Source: an uncultured Bacteroidales bacterium (lineage in GTDB: Bacteria > Bacteroidota > Bacteroidia > Bacteroidales > FEN-979). From it: a stretch of DNA of 64,000 bases. The stretch covers positions 1 through 64,000 of the forward strand of contig CAIVAT010000190.1 in the NCBI GenBank assembly GCA_903903985.1, in the 5' to 3' direction. Numbering within the stretch: position 1 is the stretch's first letter; every line of letters starts with the position of its first letter. The position numbers and the translations under genes are program-made. The notes beneath the pieces were generated by a model, which was given only the letters and a program-made list of their open reading frames with translations, was not told the DNA's origin and did not search any database. This document shows positions 63,804 through 64,000 of this stretch, one piece after another.

Positions 63804-64000
63804 ATGAAAAAATTGATCGTACTGTTTTTTGCAATTATTTTGATGCAACTGCCGGCCAGGAGCCAGCAAAAGTCTGAATTAAACATTGAATTCGAAAAGT
63901 ATACCCTCTCCAACGGTCTTGACGTAATTTTGCACATTGACCGGTCGGATCCGATCGTTGCCCTTGCGATTGAGTTCCACGTGGGATCGAACCGCGAGGT
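63804..64000 (+). CDS. M16 family zinc peptidase, 5' part
   Basis: The ATG at 63804 opens a frame to the window edge (65 codons seen). A signal peptide (MKKLIVLFFAIILMQLPARSQQ) is followed by FEKYTLSNGLDVILHIDRSDPIVALAIEFHVGSNREV, the classic start of pitrilysin-like M16 peptidases (the region LxNGLxV and the following VGSxxE). The HXXEH zinc motif should lie just beyond the edge. The protein is probably periplasmic. It follows sprA by 32 bases and may be co-transcribed. Confidence 0.9.
   Translation, partial: MKKLIVLFFAIILMQLPARSQQKSELNIEFEKYTLSNGLDVILHIDRSDPIVALAIEFHVGSNRE

Overview
The window looks like a piece of a Bacteroidota chromosome, probably Bacteroidales-like and anaerobic or facultative. 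Evidence: a full-length SprA (outer-membrane channel of the type IX secretion system, T9SS) directly after ruvA; four proteins ending in T9SS sorting tails with a YPNP motif; DUF4369 thioredoxins; a DUF5687-type ABC permease; a Reg_prop/Y_Y_Y sensor kinase; and upstream sites that fit the Bacteroidota promoter (TTTG, 17-20 nt, TAnnTTTG), with Shine-Dalgarno sequences mostly absent. A glycyl radical enzyme points to anaerobic metabolism. I saw no rRNA, tRNA, CRISPR array, insertion sequence or phage gene.

Layout. 1-2565: 3' part of a glycyl radical enzyme resembling trans-4-hydroxy-L-proline dehydratase, with its radical-SAM activase. 2584-5853 (-): large membrane sensor histidine kinase. 6019-10724 (+): acyltransferase-3 membrane protein, two unknown small proteins, a PhzF-family enzyme, a DUF6544-like protein and a TSUP anion permease. 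10721-12364 (-): TPR membrane protein of the TMTC/GT-C type. 12585-18660 (+): small secreted protein, then a TolC/adaptor/RND tripartite efflux operon. 18661-19318: the only long gene-poor gap. 19319-31294 (+): two giant T9SS-secreted surface proteins (2608 and 1366 aa) whose last 1.54 kb are near-identical direct repeats. 31347-34068 (+): lipoprotein, strong terminator, aquaporin Z and an Nramp metal transporter. 34137-37517: a GT39/ArnT-like glycosyltransferase, and a second TMTC-like TPR protein on the opposite strand. 37600-42441 (-): T9SS protein, recX, prfB with a complete programmed +1 frameshift cassette, an ArsC-family protein and fumC. 42526-48587 (-): ABC exporter pair and a GH38 alpha-mannosidase. 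48679-51263 (+): two DUF4369 thioredoxin-fold proteins with different CXXC motifs. 51357-55679 (-): beta-helix-like secreted protein and a T9SS protein with six exact-period 213-bp repeats. 55915-64000 (+): ruvA, sprA and the start of an M16 peptidase.

The main theme is the cell surface. SprA is the exit channel, and four T9SS cargo proteins built from repeated adhesion modules (SdrD-B, LamG, SprB, Ig/PKD-like) are the probable passengers. Efflux, metal and water transport, periplasmic thiol chemistry and glycan enzymes complete the envelope set. The best items for follow-up are the recently homogenised adhesin tails, the 213-bp repeat array, the prfB recoding cassette, and a 13-bp palindromic sequence found inside two unrelated coding regions.
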